DNA from: Azolla caroliniana | Taxonomy: Eukaryota; Polypodiophyta | DNA length: 64,000 nt | Reading direction: 5' to 3' | Assembly: GCA_043228905.1 (NCBI GenBank) | Contig: JBHGNT010000006.1 | Location: 22,754,001-22,818,000 of the forward strand | In this document: piece by piece, positions 10,380 through 22,059 of the stretch | How the letters are laid out: each line of letters begins with the position of its first letter | Numbering within the stretch: position 1 is the first letter of the stretch | Notes under the pieces: model-generated | Database searches by the model: none | What the model saw: only the letters and a program-made list of their open reading frames with translations | What the model was told of the DNA's origin: nothing | Position numbers and translations under genes: made by a program

Positions 10380-11780
10380 TAATACATGCATTGCTCTTCA
10401 AGATGTCAATAAGGGAACAAAAAAGATGGCCAATGGGAAAGCAACTAATGTTATCCTCACTACAACTAAGCTCTTAATAAAATGGACCACGCCAAATACT
10501 CATCATTGGATTACGACTTTCATAGGTCAAGCTATTAAACAAGGTTTGTTGAATGATGGGCTCATGAATTGGATTAAGCCAAAATTTAAAGTAGGAGATA
10601 AGAATCAAGTATCAAATTATCGTACAATCATGCTAAGATCAACTATTGTTAAATTGAATAGCAGATGGGTTGAAAGTTAAAACAAATGAGCACTTCGGCA
10701 AGGAAGCTTTAGACCAGAACACTCCATGGTAGACCATCTAGACACATTAAGAGTAATTATGGAAGAAAGTCGACAACAAGGAAAGACGCTCTATTGTTGC
10801 TTTGTTATTTTAAGAACACGAAGTGAACTTTGGAAAAGAATGGTGGAACTTGGCATGCCATTAGAGTATCAAGTTGCTATTGCACGATTATATGAGCAAG
10901 TTAGATGCCATCTAAAAACTGAGAATTGGTTTCTTAGAACACTTTTTTAAGTAACATGGGGCTTAAGCAAGGATGTCCATTATCACCTACATTCTTTGGT
11001 TTATGCATTGATAAATTGAAAGAAATGATGAACAGGATTGCAAGAGAAGATGATTTAGCTGCCCCAAAATTTATGCAATAAGTTATCTTATTGCTTCTAT
11101 ATACGAATGACGTGGTTATCTTTTCATATGATGTTGATGGTATGCAACATTTACTTGGAGCATTAGAAACATTTTAGTAAAGTACTAGACTAACTGTAAA
11201 TGTGCTTAAAACAAAAGTGATGGTATTGTAAAACAATCTAGCCTCACTAATGAAACAAAAATGATGGTACACTTACTTAAGGGAGGACGTGTACAATTTG
11301 TATAAAGATTTAAGTATCTTTGTATCAATGAACTTGCCACAAATAAATGAAGCATATGCTTTGAGTCTAGTTGTAATTGAGGAAAGATTAATGGAACCAC
11401 TACGGAAAAAATGGAAAGATGTTAAAGCGACAAAATTGGAATATTACATTCCAAACATCAATCCTGAATGTTAGGTTCTATTTAAGGCAGGAAGACCTAT
11501 TGATCATATTCAACCTTGCCTCATTACTAACATGAGTATTAACTCTCCTTCACATGCAATCACACAACCTAGGTATTGAAGTTGCATTATGGCATCAAAA
11601 TCAACCAAATGCAAAGGCGTGTAAGGTATGCAAGGAAAGATTAATAGAGGATAAACATCACTTAGTTTTTACATGCTCTGCTGATAGTACAAGTTGTGAA
11701 ATCTATGATAATATATTAAGAGGAGGTGATGACTTGAGTGTCATACTAAAAAGAACACCTAGAAGTTTGAGCTCACATTG
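10380..11780 (+). pseudogene. LINE (non-LTR retrotransposon) reverse transcriptase remnant
   Basis: Plus-strand frames, much interrupted, carry non-LTR RT blocks in order. VSNYRTIML (block 1) is at 10609. EHSMVDHLDTLRVIMEESRQ and GKTLYCCFV are at 10715-10806. LYEQVRCHL is at 10890. GLKQGCPLSPTFFGLCID is at 10960. LLLYTNDVVIFS (the YxDD box, with D changed to N) is at 11092. The C-terminal finger-like CKVCKERLIEDKHHLVFTC is at 11617-11675. This order is that of a LINE ORF2 C-terminal half. No endonuclease part or poly(A) tail was recognised; it is old and dead. Confidence 0.8.
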
Positions 11781-14100
11781 AGACTTCGTGCTTCAAAGTA
11801 TGGTTATCCCTTCTTAGGAAGAACTCACACCAATACAACTTTTGTACTTAGATCCCATGGGTCAATATTGGCCTCTCTATGGAAGCTTACAATCTCTCCC
11901 GCCCAAGCACATTGGAGTGTGAGTTCCATTTGTTGGCTAAAAATCCACTTTATCATGAGAAGACCAAGCACATTGGAGTGTGATACCATTTCATTTAGGA
12001 ATGCATAGTTGTTGGTTGTATTAGCCTTGAGAAGGTTGTTTCTCGAGAAAATGTTGCATGTGTAGTAACACAATGTATGTCCCTAGTGCTCAAACGTTGG
12101 CTTGATGCTACCTCAATTCAGTCAAAACAATCTATTGAGCACAAAAGAGGCCTCATAGGCTTTGTCTTTCACATTGTGTAACATGTCCATCAGGTAGGAG
12201 AATTAGGTCTCGTACAATCTTCCCATTAATTTGGCCAATGTTTTGGTCTTTGGTGGGAGATTCTTTATATGATGTGAAAAGCCAAAAATATCATATCTCT
12301 TTAACAGGTTGTATATAGGCCAAATAAGTGTGATGAAAGCGTTTGAATCCGCCATAAATTCTATTGTGTTCAGCTTTTGCTCTATGCTTTTCTCTAGTAT
12401 GTTTCTGTTTTTTGCTATTTGCCCAAAAATAGCTACTCGACCGCTTAGTCGTCCCTCCAACAAGTTACACATAATCTATTTTTTCCCCTAATATATTTTC
12501 TTTTTCTCATCATTTGTTCAATCTGTAACAATCAATCACCAATCTTTTTCATTTAAAGGTATTTAATGGGTATTCAAGTTGTAGTACATCAAACATTGGG
12601 TATGTTGTTTGTGTTGGAAAAGCATTAACTAGGCGTGCCATCTACATTAGCTTTGCGACACATTGGGTATACCTTCATCTTTGGTCTTATTATTGGAAGC
12701 AAAGTTGAGGGTATCTTCATGGAAGCTCATTTGAGGTGGTCTAAATCATATTCCTTTTCTTATGAAGATGATAAATTTATCTCTTTTTCAAAGATTATAT
12801 TGTGATTGAATAGCTTGTAGGTGTCTTACATGTATGAGATCATTTATGGTTGTATTTTTGCTCAACTGTTCATTATATTTTGGAAGAGTTGATAATATAT
12901 TACAAAGAGGTGTGAATAGTAATAGAATATTGAAGGGTTTCTAACAACAAAGAACATTAGAAAACCCTTTCTTTAGAAAAGTGAAGGAGGAGAGATTTAT
13001 TAGACCTTCAATATGAAACCTCCCAAAGGTGATCATATCCATCATCTTTGTGGTCATTACCATGAGGGACCACAAGATATTAACAATATTTCATATCTTA
13101 TATTATTGATCATCTTTTCTAGTTGGGCAAGCCTTTCACATAAAAATAAAGTTTTCTTATGATTACCTTCACCACCATTAAGAAAGATGATCCCTACTAT
13201 CACGGATAATATTCCCCCATTATTGTTTTAGATGTTATAAAATAAGTGATAACTTAGGATAAGGATCAACCACACTGGAAAAACGTCTAGAGCTCTTGAG
13301 ACATTTAAAGAACCTAATGGGAAAAGGGATCATCTACCACATGGCCAAGTTTTGTTGTCAAAAGCTTGATATCGGTTTTTCATATGAGCTATATTATGTA
13401 TTTTAGACGAGCTTTTAAAAAACTACCAACATTTAGTCAACCTACTCACACTTTCACAATACTAGCACGATGATTGAACCCTTGTACAACATTGCAATTA
13501 GTTGAATTTGGATCAAAAGATCACGTTTTTAAGCTAGTAACTCTACAATTGTAATGATCAAGAATTGAACAATGTTATGTAGAAATTTGAAAATATAATG
13601 AATCCATAGTTAGTTTTGCGTCTGCCCTCATGTTTAAAGTATTTCATAATGACCATGGGTTGTGGGTAGTGGGCACAGTAACACCTAACGATTTCGAATA
13701 TTCCCTTGTATAAAAAGACCTCAATCAAACACCTCAATATACCCACTCTATTATGTATATTTTCCAAACACTTTATCTTTTGAAAACTAAGGTTCATAAG
13801 AAACACTAAAAACAAAACGGGATTCATGAAAGCAAATTCGGAGAAACACTTTCCCTTGGAAAAGAAATAAGGAAGAAAAGAACAAAACAAAAACAGGAGG
13901 CTTGTGTACAAAGCACAATCATGTAACACACCTTAACACCAACTACGAATTGATGTTTGAAACCCATATGCGAAATAGCCTAAATATAATATACAAACCA
14001 ATTACCATAAAAGCAATGCAATAAATTACAAAGGTTTGACAAGAACTCCAAAGAGAACCACATTGTGAAAGAGAGATTGTTCAGTGTGCATTACTACCAC
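11781..14100. other. AT-rich intergenic region, no recognised gene
   Basis: Only short ORFs. One minus-strand ORF (12472-12203, 89 aa, with AQIAKN-like and EQKLNTIEFM and LPPKTKTLAKLMGRLYET text) has protein-like composition and may be a transposon gag or domesticated fragment, but I do not recognise it. The hydrophobic ORF at 13929-13558 is probably chance. No clean repeat ends were seen. Confidence 0.4.
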
Positions 14101-14129
14101 TGGTGGATTGTTTATGATATGACATTTGT

Positions 14130-14130
<1 letters not shown>

Positions 14131-14175
<45 letters not shown>
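14131..14175. repeat. GATA microsatellite
   Basis: Eleven uninterrupted GATA/TAGA units. Confidence 0.95.
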
Positions 14176-15048
14176 TCTATTATGGTCATTGGAGGTCAAA
14201 TATGACCAATGAGACCAAAAATATTAAATTTCACGTAATACATGTGAAAGTGAGTAACGATTCTCGATGTTCAAGAACTTTACCGATGAATGTTGCAATC
14301 GAGAGTGCACATTGTGGTTATGAGAGAGAAATTCGTGCAAGGATTGGGATTGGTTGAAGATGTGTGGAAAGCAATGGTATTGAGAGAGATCGTATAGAAG
14401 AAGATTGGCAAGGAGAGGGATGAAGTAACGGAACGTTGATAAAGAGAGCGGGATGCTAATGTTGGTAATGCGAGAGACATTGCTAATAACATTGGTCACG
14501 AGAAGTAACGATGGTAACCAGAGAGATCGATCTGAGCATGGCTAAAAAAGATGTCGAGAATGGCTAAAAAAGATGTCGAGAAGAGATCGATTAGAGACAG
14601 TGATCGATTGGAATGGGAGGGTTTAAATGGATGGGGGTTGGATAAATTTAGAGGAAGTGGGTGGGAGACACTTTAGTTATCCCCCCCCCCCCCCCCATAA
14701 TTATCAATAATATAAAGTTTGGACCAATTGTGGAGTAATTTTGTCTTCCCAAACATATCCAATAATCAATCATTAACAAGAGAATAAAATAAGAAAACCA
14801 TCATTAAAATTTCTTAGGTAGAGAAGAATTAAAAGACCAAACTAAGGAAGGAGCTTTACATGTTGGGTGAATTTGCACAAAAGGGGGGAAAGGAAAAAAG
14901 AAAAATAAAACCCGGTTTGGTTATTGTGGATGGAGAACAATTTAGTAGCTAATCCACCGCTAATTACTTGCTAATCTCCCACCATGCGCATGATTAACTA
15001 AAGCATGACCTCCATTGATTATGGAAGTGCTTCATTAGCTGCTCCCAT
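14176..15048. other. Non-coding region downstream of the GPI-anchored gene
   Basis: Contains a C homopolymer (about 14681-14696), a small direct duplication (GGCTAAAAAAGATGTCGAGA twice at 14535-14580) and the presumed 3' UTR of the minus-strand gene next to 15048. No other feature seen. Confidence 0.5.
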
Positions 15049-16675
15049 TCATGTAAGCATAATTAGAGAAGCTGCCACCAGCAACACCATTAGACCTGAA
15101 ATTTTAATGTGGAAAGAAATCAGTCACATAGCTTGATTCAATATCGCTTTCCGAATTAGGACCAATTAGTTGGAACAAAATGTTTTTAATTAATCAATTA
15201 ACATCTATTTGTGAATCATGTCAAATATGTATGTGTACATAATGTATAGCTTTTACCTGCATTCCATAAGAGGCCCATTGGTGTAGCCATGATGTTCTTA
15301 TTGGCACTAGAGCTACCTGGATTATGAATAATTGATTGATCAATAAAAGAAAGATAAGTTTTAATTAGAAAACCCTTTTCTATGGACCTAATCTAAAAAA
15401 TGAATTAAAATTCTTTCATCCATCCATCCATTAATAACCTTGTAAATGATGAATTAACATTCTTAGATCCATCTAGCCATTAATAACCTTAGAAATGATT
15501 AAATTAACATTCTTAAATACATCCATCCATTAATAACCTTCTAAATGATGAATTAACATTCTTAAATCCATCTAGCCATTAATAACCTTCTAAATGATTG
15601 AATTAACATTCTTAAATAAATCCATCCATTAATAACCTTCTAAATGATGAATTAACATTCTTAAATCCATCCATCCATTTCCCCATATGATCCATCATGC
15701 ATACATACAAACCAACCATCCATCCATTGCATACATACATAAATTTAGCCCTACTACTTAATCATGGCTGAAATGTTCAGTTAGATCTATGCAAAGAATT
15801 GATACATGCAAGCAGTTTAAAAGATTTACATGGTCTATTAAGGGGCCAAGAATCTACCCAAATTTGTTATACTGCCATTCATTAATGCTTAGAAACTGAG
15901 AGCTTCATTTTTTAGTACCTAGGGCTTCTTCGCAGACATAGCAAGTCGGATGGTCCCCGCCAGAGCTACCGGATTGCGAAGATCCGGGATTGTATTGCAA
16001 TGCGATTCCGTAGAGCCAACTATTGATCGGGTCATGGATGCTGCTAATGCGGTACACACTTGTGTAGGTCTGGCACTGAAGGAGCGATAGATCGATCTCA
16101 TAAGGAGCCGCATTAAGCGAGGATTGCGAGTAAACGCAGCACGAAGTCGAGGGATTATTGACATTGATCCCTTCCAAGTAGCTCAGTCCAGGGCAAGCAT
16201 TGTAGAGGCTCCTACAGATATCCTGCGACGAAGCCGATGGATCGCAGCTCTGTTTCGCATAGAGCGAAGAAACCGAAGAGCACCCGATTAGGGCTACGGT
16301 GTCGAAAGGAGCGAACGAGAAGGGAGCCCCGACTGGTAGGCCAAATGAGGAGCTACTCCCCATGGAATTGCAAGTGGACATATGTGGGTCGCTCACAATC
16401 ATCACATTGTGGATGTAATCGATGGTTTGTATCGGGTACCTCCCCGTCGGCGTGTGGAAGTAAAGCCTATTATGTGTGCAATTCACATACGGCTCGAACG
16501 CCGGGCTCCCGCAGCTGGGCCCCGATCCGAACGGAGAGCTTAGCGGGATCCCCCCACATGAATTCTCACATTGCCAAGCTTGGGTCGAGGAGAAGCTTAC
16601 GAAGATAGTGGCAAAGAGTAGAAGCAACTTTCGAATGGACACATTGGATCGATGGGTTCGTGTCTGGGGGATCAT
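15049..16675 (-). CDS. Secreted GUB_WAK-like Cys-rich protein with GPI-anchor signal (3 exons)
   Basis: Start ATG 16675; the upstream extension to 16720 begins at GTG and is not used. Exons 16675-15919, 15316-15257 and 15095-15049, all with GT/AG introns in phase 1. The protein is 287 aa. Residues 1-33 are a signal peptide (hydrophobic core KLLLLFATIFVSF, cut after STQA). A Cys-rich domain opens WQCENSCGGIPLSSPFGSG and ends PTCYVCEE, as in galacturonan-binding WAK N-terminal domains. The two short exons then give SSSANKN and the hydrophobic tail LMVLLVAASLIMLT before TGA, a typical GPI omega site and tail. No kinase domain follows. Inferred role: cell-surface/wall protein, possibly pectin-binding. 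All junctions keep frame and no stop interrupts it, so it looks intact. Stopping at exon 1 would lose the anchor. Confidence 0.8.
15428..15680. repeat. 49-50-bp minisatellite in intron 1 of the GPI-anchored gene
   Basis: Five imperfect tandem units, each with CATTAATAACCTT, AAATGATGAATTAACATTC and TTAAATCCATC, at about 15429, 15478, 15528, 15577 and 15627. It lies in the 602-bp first intron (15918-15317). Confidence 0.88.
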
Positions 16676-16867
16676 TGTGTGTGAGATATGGAGATGAAAG
16701 TAGGGATTCGAGGTGCACACTCAAAGACTTAGGGAATGAATCGATTTGAGTGAGATTTGTGTTAGGGGGGTGGATTGATGAAATATGTTTGAAGGAAGGG
16801 CTGATGATGAGGCATCCACAAGTTGGAAGTTAGGAAAGAGGAAAGTTGAAGTACTTGTTGGTTGACA

Positions 16868-16874
16868 CTTTATA
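16868..16874 (-). promoter_or_regulatory. TATA box of the GPI-anchored gene
   Basis: TATAAAG on the minus strand inside TCTCTCTATAAAGTG, about 195 bases upstream of the ATG. This implies a 5' UTR of about 160 bases. The flank upstream (16875-16975) is rich in GAGA and CTCA repeats, common in plant core promoters. Confidence 0.6.
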
Positions 16875-16975
16875 GAGAGAAAGAGAGTGAGTGAAGGAGA
16901 GAGAATGAGTGAGTGAGAGAGAGAAGAATTAAAGAGTTTCAAGATGCACTCACTCACTCACTCTACTAACTTTAT
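16875..16975. repeat. GAGA / CACT low-complexity tract
   Basis: GAGAGA, GAGTGA and CACTCACTCACT units directly upstream of the TATA box; may be regulatory (GAGA-type) or simple sequence. Confidence 0.65.
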
Positions 16976-17199
16976 CCTCTTCTTTTTCTCTCCTACCACT
17001 TTTCCCTCTAAATTTCACACTAAAGGACAACTTAAGTTTTACTATTAGGAGGGTCAGCTTCGGGTCGTAGGGTGCCCACATCCTAGTCTTTAAATAATCC
17101 ATTTCAATTAACATCGGGGAATCATTGTTCGTGATGGTGATTCTACCGAGAGAGAAACATGCAATGGGTGGAGGTGGTTGGATCCATGACACTAGCCAC

Positions 17200-18866
17200 T
17201 AGAATATATGTTGATGATGTCTAATTTGTTCATTCGGTGGATGGAAGCTTGAATATAGCAAGAGGAGTCAAAAGTAAAAATTTAGTAGAGATCTCTAGGT
17301 GTGGAATCATAACCTTGAATTTATTGAAGAAAACATTATGGTAATTCGACCATTACTACATCATCAAAGTCAATAGGCATGAAATTTAAACAAAAACCAA
17401 ATACTATAAAAACTACAAAAACTCAATGGGGTTAGTTTTGAAGAAAATATTTGAGCATGTCAAGTGCAGGGGTTTGCGTCCTTATAACGTATATTGGTTC
17501 TCCATTTCTTTAGGGAAGGAGGTTATCAAAAAGTAATTTTTTATGGTAAACTGTGAATCTATTTACCATAAACAATATCTTAATTGCATTCCAAAAGAGA
17601 ACTTCCCTTCTCCCTAGGAATCAATGCACAATGATGGATGAAAGCCATCAAATAATCAACGTAATGGCCTTAGGGAGAAGTTCATCGAATTTGAAAGATT
17701 AGTAGAGATCCCTAGGTGTGTATATTTTTATCCATACCTTGTACTTATTGCATATCTTAATTAACTCTACTTACTTCTAGGTAATGGAGTTTTATCAAAA
17801 GTAAAACCTTACGATGGATAGAACATAAAGAGATTGAAGTTGGTTATAGAACAAGAGAAATAATAGTGTCGGTGTAGGGATCATAGTTCTAACAATGTAA
17901 CTTCCCGAATTTGTCTTGTTTGGGGAATAGAATAGCAAAAGTAATACTTTTGTAAGGATTCTTAGCTCTGTATATTCTTTCACAATAGTATGTCCTCACT
18001 AATCTGACTTATTTTAGGACGAAAAGCTACTTCAAAGTAAATTGTTTGCATGGGAAAGAATGTAGAGAGTTTCAAGAAAATAGGACTATAGGAGAACTAT
18101 GCATATATACGTAATGTCATGTTGGTTGGCTTTTTCATAAAGGTGTGAGCTGGGGATTCTTGTTCAATGGATCCCCTTAGAGCTTGACAATAATTTTTCC
18201 AACACATAAAAAAGTGTGTCACATGATGGAACCATGTTAACTAACTTACCCATGCTATTGATAACGTATCACTTTCAAATAATATTTCTTTTGAGTTGAA
18301 CCAATGTGTTCTTTATAGCATCAAAGTTCTACATAATATATGATATCATGCTTGTCATGAAATCATGGTTTGAGGATGTTATTAGGTATCTGTTAGCCAA
18401 GGCAACAAGTTAGGATGCAAGAAGGAAAGAACCATTCTGGGACAATGCTTGCAGTTCTACCACACCGTAACAAAGAATAGCTGAATGATTTCATCATGAA
18501 GCAAGTACGATGAATCTCATAGTCCAAAATAAAATCCTCATATCTTGTATACATTTGTATTTAATACATTAGTTTGATGTCTCTAAAAAAAGAGAGATAA
18601 TAATTAACATCTTGAGCAATTGGAAACATTAGATATAAGATCCACATAAGTAGTGCAACAACAAAGTTCCAATTGAGGATAAAGAGGGTACATACCCACA
18701 TCTAGTTCACTTCTCTAATCTTGTAGAGACTTTGTATACATCCCCTAGACTACATGTCGTGAGGTGATCCGTGCCATAGAGAAAGGTCTCTAACATGAAT
18801 TTTAGAATAGGCTACAGTTTTGGTGAAAGGATTAACGAGAAAATTATTTAAAATGGTAAAGAACTA
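17200..18866. other. Non-coding region with a dispersed direct repeat
   Basis: No gene recognised. The phrase TTAGTAGAGATCYCTAGGTG occurs at about 17281 and 17699, in similar surroundings about 420 bases apart, suggesting an old duplication or decayed transposon. All ORFs are short. Confidence 0.4.
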
Positions 18867-18950
18867 TAGCTTGATTGGTAAGAGCAAACTATGAGAATGA
18901 TAAGGTATATGGTTTGAGTCTCATTAGACCTAACAAAAAAGAAAAACATG
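18867..18950 (+). mobile_element. tRNA-derived SINE-like head
   Basis: TAGCTTGATTGGTAAGAGC (18867-18885) matches the internal Pol III A-box and D-arm of tRNAs. GGTTTGAGTCTC (18911-18922) matches the B-box with one change (GGTTCGAGTCC). The spacing of about 25 bases between boxes is near that of a tRNA. Neither a full cloverleaf nor a CCA end is evident, and AC-rich sequence follows, so a decayed SINE is more likely than a tRNA gene. Body length and tail are not determined. Confidence 0.5.
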
Positions 18951-19099
18951 ATCTATAAATCACAAAATAAAAATAAAAAACACTAAATTTCCTATTCTGA
19001 ACCATCCATCCATGCATACATACATTAGAACTTGCATATCCACACAACTTCATGCACTTAGACTCCAAAACACTTATGTGCATGCTTCTATGAAGTTGC

Positions 19100-19500
19100 A
19101 AATTTGTTTTGCATATTTAACGTATTCTACATATTTAACAAGTATTTAACACTTTCAAAAATTGTAGAAGTTTTACAAACTTTTAGTTATAAGCAATATT
19201 TAATATATTCTACACATATTTAATGTATAGATGTTCTATGTATATCAAAGTAGTTAAAAAACGTGTATTCTACGTTTTAGAATACTCTGAAGTATTCTAC
19301 ACATTCTATATTTTAATTCTAACATTTTTCACTTTTTGATGTATTCTATGTATTTTATGAATTTGACGTATTCTACATATTTAACATTTCAAAACAGTTT
19401 AACATAAATTTAAATTAGTTTTTTCTTGAAAAAAACTTATAGTTTTAAGAAGTATTTAACATATTTTATTTGTAAAATACGTTGTCGTGGAGGATTCCGG
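19100..19500. other. AT-rich stretch with TATTCTAC / TATTTAAC motifs
   Basis: Loose repetition of TATTCTACATATTTAAC phrases with no coding potential. Similar wording occurs in the hAT-like insert at 9300-9420, so it may be a relative of that element. Confidence 0.35.
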
Positions 19501-19717
19501 CCACTAGGAGAAAAGTCCATTGGTTGCGTGTGAACACGGGAAGTATGCACATGAACTTGGCCTAATGAACAAACAAATGTAAATATCAAGTATATTAATA
19601 AATACAAGGTAGGAAGTATTTAATAGGTACTTTATGATCCCACAAAATGAGGGGAATAATAATGTGTGATAGGAAGAAATCGTGGAGGGGATCATTGGCA
19701 AAAACGGTTGTAATAAC

Positions 19718-20466
19718 TAGCAATGGGCTTGGTTCGATTCAGTTTCTCGGCCTTGAAACGAAACAAACCATTTATTCACAATAAAAACCAAACCAAATAG
19801 TTAAAAATTTATGAAGCAATTTAAGCTGAATTGTTTAAACCAAACCATTAAAAAATTAGTAGAAACCAAACCGTTTACGAAAAAATTAAAACCAAACCAT
19901 TTTTTATTAATATTGATCATTATACTTATTATAACTTTTTGTGAGAAAATCATAGATTTGTTTGTCATACTTACCATAAATTTTGCTATCATATTTATTA
20001 TAAATTTGATCATTATACCTATAATAAATTTTGCTATCATACTTATCATAAATTTGATCATTATACCTATCATAAATTTGGTCATCATACTTATCATAAA
20101 TTTGATCATTATACTTATTATATTTCATTAGCATAAATGAAAAAGGAGACTATACATATAATGTATATAAAATTTAATAAGTTAAAACTAGGGTTTGAAA
20201 TTAAAAGTTAAAAGTTAGAGCTTATACGGAAAATTTAAGAGGAGTATTTTTTAACCTATCAACCAAACCATATAACCCAAAATTTGTAAGCTGATAAACC
20301 GTTAAACCACTATACCATAAAATTCAAAATCGAACCAAATTGAAATCAAACCGATTAGTAACATTTAAAACCAAACTAAACTGTTTATTTATTTTCGAAC
20401 CTATAAATTGTTAAGCCATAGTTTAACGGTTCGGTTCAGTTTAACTCAAAACTGGGCCCATTGCTA
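19718..20466. mobile_element. hAT-superfamily MITE (749 bp), 8-bp TSD GTAATAAC
   Basis: Ends are inverted: TAGCAATGGGCTTGG left and TAGCAATGGGCCCAG on the reverse of the right end. They are followed by GGTTCGGTTCAGTTT-type subterminal text typical of plant hAT MITEs. A perfect 8-bp duplication GTAATAAC lies at 19710-19717 and 20467-20474. No transposase ORF; it would depend on an autonomous hAT element in trans. A 27-bp minisatellite fills its centre. Confidence 0.9.
19900..20128. repeat. 27-bp minisatellite inside the hAT MITE
   Basis: About eight units of TTATCATAAATTTGATCATT followed by ATACCTA with small variants. Its translation on either strand (II-rich or YNDQIYDKY) is an artefact of the period being a multiple of three. 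Confidence 0.85.
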
Positions 20467-20565
20467 GTAATAACAACTTGATGTAACAGGAACCCTCCCT
20501 CTCCTTGGAACGATAAAAGGGAGGGGTCGTTTTAGAGGGAAAGGTTGCTGGATTGTGATCTCAAG

Positions 20566-21017
20566 TGTCACGACACAGTGACATCAAATACATTGTTGGT
20601 GATGATTGAATCTGCAATCTCACATCAACATGTCATGCTCAACCATTTTGATATTCAAGCATGTATAGAGTTTAACATATAGTACATTTCAAAATCAGAA
20701 TATTCTAGTTGTTAGTATACTCTTAAAATATTGTACGGTATATTTTAGACGGGTATATTCTAGAGATATTTCTCGAGTATATTCTAGAGATATTCAATCT
20801 CGGAACTTGTATAAATACTTGTAAGTTCCTTGGTCCCTTTTAGGGGATTCATCGCCAGTCAATGACACATCAATCTAGTATGCTCGTTTCATTCCATCTT
20901 GCTTCCTTCTTTATCTTTGACTTCATGCTCTAGTATCATTCCTAGTTTCTTACATTCCACACTTGTAGCCCCATCATCCGTGCTTCGTCCGAGTCCACGA
21001 TTGGTGTGTTCGTGATA
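20566..21017 (+). repeat. 5' LTR of element A (452 bp)
   Basis: Starts TGTCACGACA, ends CGTGATA (TGACA in the 3' copy). It is followed by GTTTGAATCCC at the primer-site position. TATA-like TTGTATAAATAC at about 20808. On its minus strand, near the U3 end, it has a B-box-like GCAGATTCAATC (20615-20604) and an A-box-like TATCAAAATGGTTGAGC (20653-20637). Confidence 0.85.
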
Positions 21018-21592
21018 GTTTGAATCCCATCCAACTGGATGCATCACTCGTCTTTGTCATCACCCTTGCTTCTAGAGTTACCGTCGTCACCGTCCTTACC
21101 CCCAGAGTTATCGTCATCAACATCCTTAATTTTAGAGATGGCATTGTCACTATAGTCACAATTATTCTTTCTAAAGACGCTTCCTCATCATCATCGTCTT
21201 CATTGCCTCGTTTTAGACATCATCATTTTTCAACACCTCTTGTTATATTCATCAACGCTACTTCACCAAACCTTCATAGTCATCAACACTACTTTGCATT
21301 GTCTTTCAATATCATCATTGTTTTACCCTCTTCATTGTCATTGTCATCATCTATAGGTATCCTTTTGCATCAGGATTTTGGCGAGGATTGATTTCGATCG
21401 CTCACCTTCACAATTTTGGTGGGGATTACAACCACTCACTTTCTTCGTGGGGATAAAATAATTGCTCATTTTCACTCCATTTTCATTTCGGTTCAAGTTT
21501 CACTCCACTTTCCTTTGGCAATGATTGATTTTGATCACTCACCTTCCTAGTTCTGATGGGGGTTACAACCGCCCACTTTCTTGGTGGGGATC
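21018..21592 (+). other. Internal region of element A, left part
   Basis: Non-coding. It contains repeats of the kind TGGGGATTGATTTTGATCGCTCACCTTC that recur in the right part (47959-48541). It ends at GGATC, the TSD of copia X. Confidence 0.7.
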
Positions 21593-22047
21593 TGTTGAGC
21601 AGCAAGCTCAACTAGAGCCGGATCGGCTGAATAAGCCTGAGCCAGTGAGCGAGACGGATCGGTGAGCCAGTGAGTCGGTGAGTCGATGAGCACCCAGTGA
21701 GCAAAAGAGCCGGTGAGCTGGGGAGCCGATTAGCCGAATCCAGCAGTAACCGGAAGCCTAGTAATAGCTTAGATTACTAGGTAGTTATTTTCTCATAGTT
21801 AGTGTCAAACGCTCGTGTGAGCATTGAAGTACGCTGTACTTTTATCAGTCCCATGAGGAATTGTATAAATAGTGCTGTTGAGCACGTTGTATGTATAGAG
21901 TGTTGATATAATTTTTGAATTTAGATTCTTGTTTTGCTCTCTCTGTCTCTCCTGAGTACTCTCTGTATTCTGTGTATTATTCTCTCTCTCTCTCTGCTGC
22001 TACCCAGCCAAGCTATTGTCTTACGCTTCTGCACATACGTTTTCACA
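21593..22047 (+). repeat. 5' LTR of copia X (455 bp)
   Basis: TGTTGAGCAG...TTTTCACA. U3 has GAGCCGGTGAGC-type short tandem units. A TATA box (TTGTATAAATAGTG) is at 21864-21877. A CT-rich tract (21935-22000) precedes U5. Directly abuts the PBS. Confidence 0.92.
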
Positions 22048-22059
22048 TGGTATCAGAGC
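22048..22059 (+). other. Primer binding site of copia X
   Basis: TGGTATCAGAGC, complementary to the 3' end of initiator tRNA-Met. Confidence 0.95.

Noticed and set aside
14681-14696. C homopolymer as an insertion scar or telomere-like site
   Set aside because: Simple homopolymer, no flanking duplication or telomere units.
15905-16675. Host gene read as a single-exon secreted protein
   Set aside because: Ends just after CYVCEE at a good donor site (CTAG|GTAC), and two downstream exons continue the frame into a GPI signal.
16676-16720. N-terminal extension of the GPI-anchored gene to 16720
   Set aside because: The first codon is GTG, not ATG, and the extension would put 15 residues before a good signal peptide.
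19801-20134. ORFs rich in II or YNDQIYDKY
   Set aside because: Produced by the 27-bp minisatellite in the hAT MITE.
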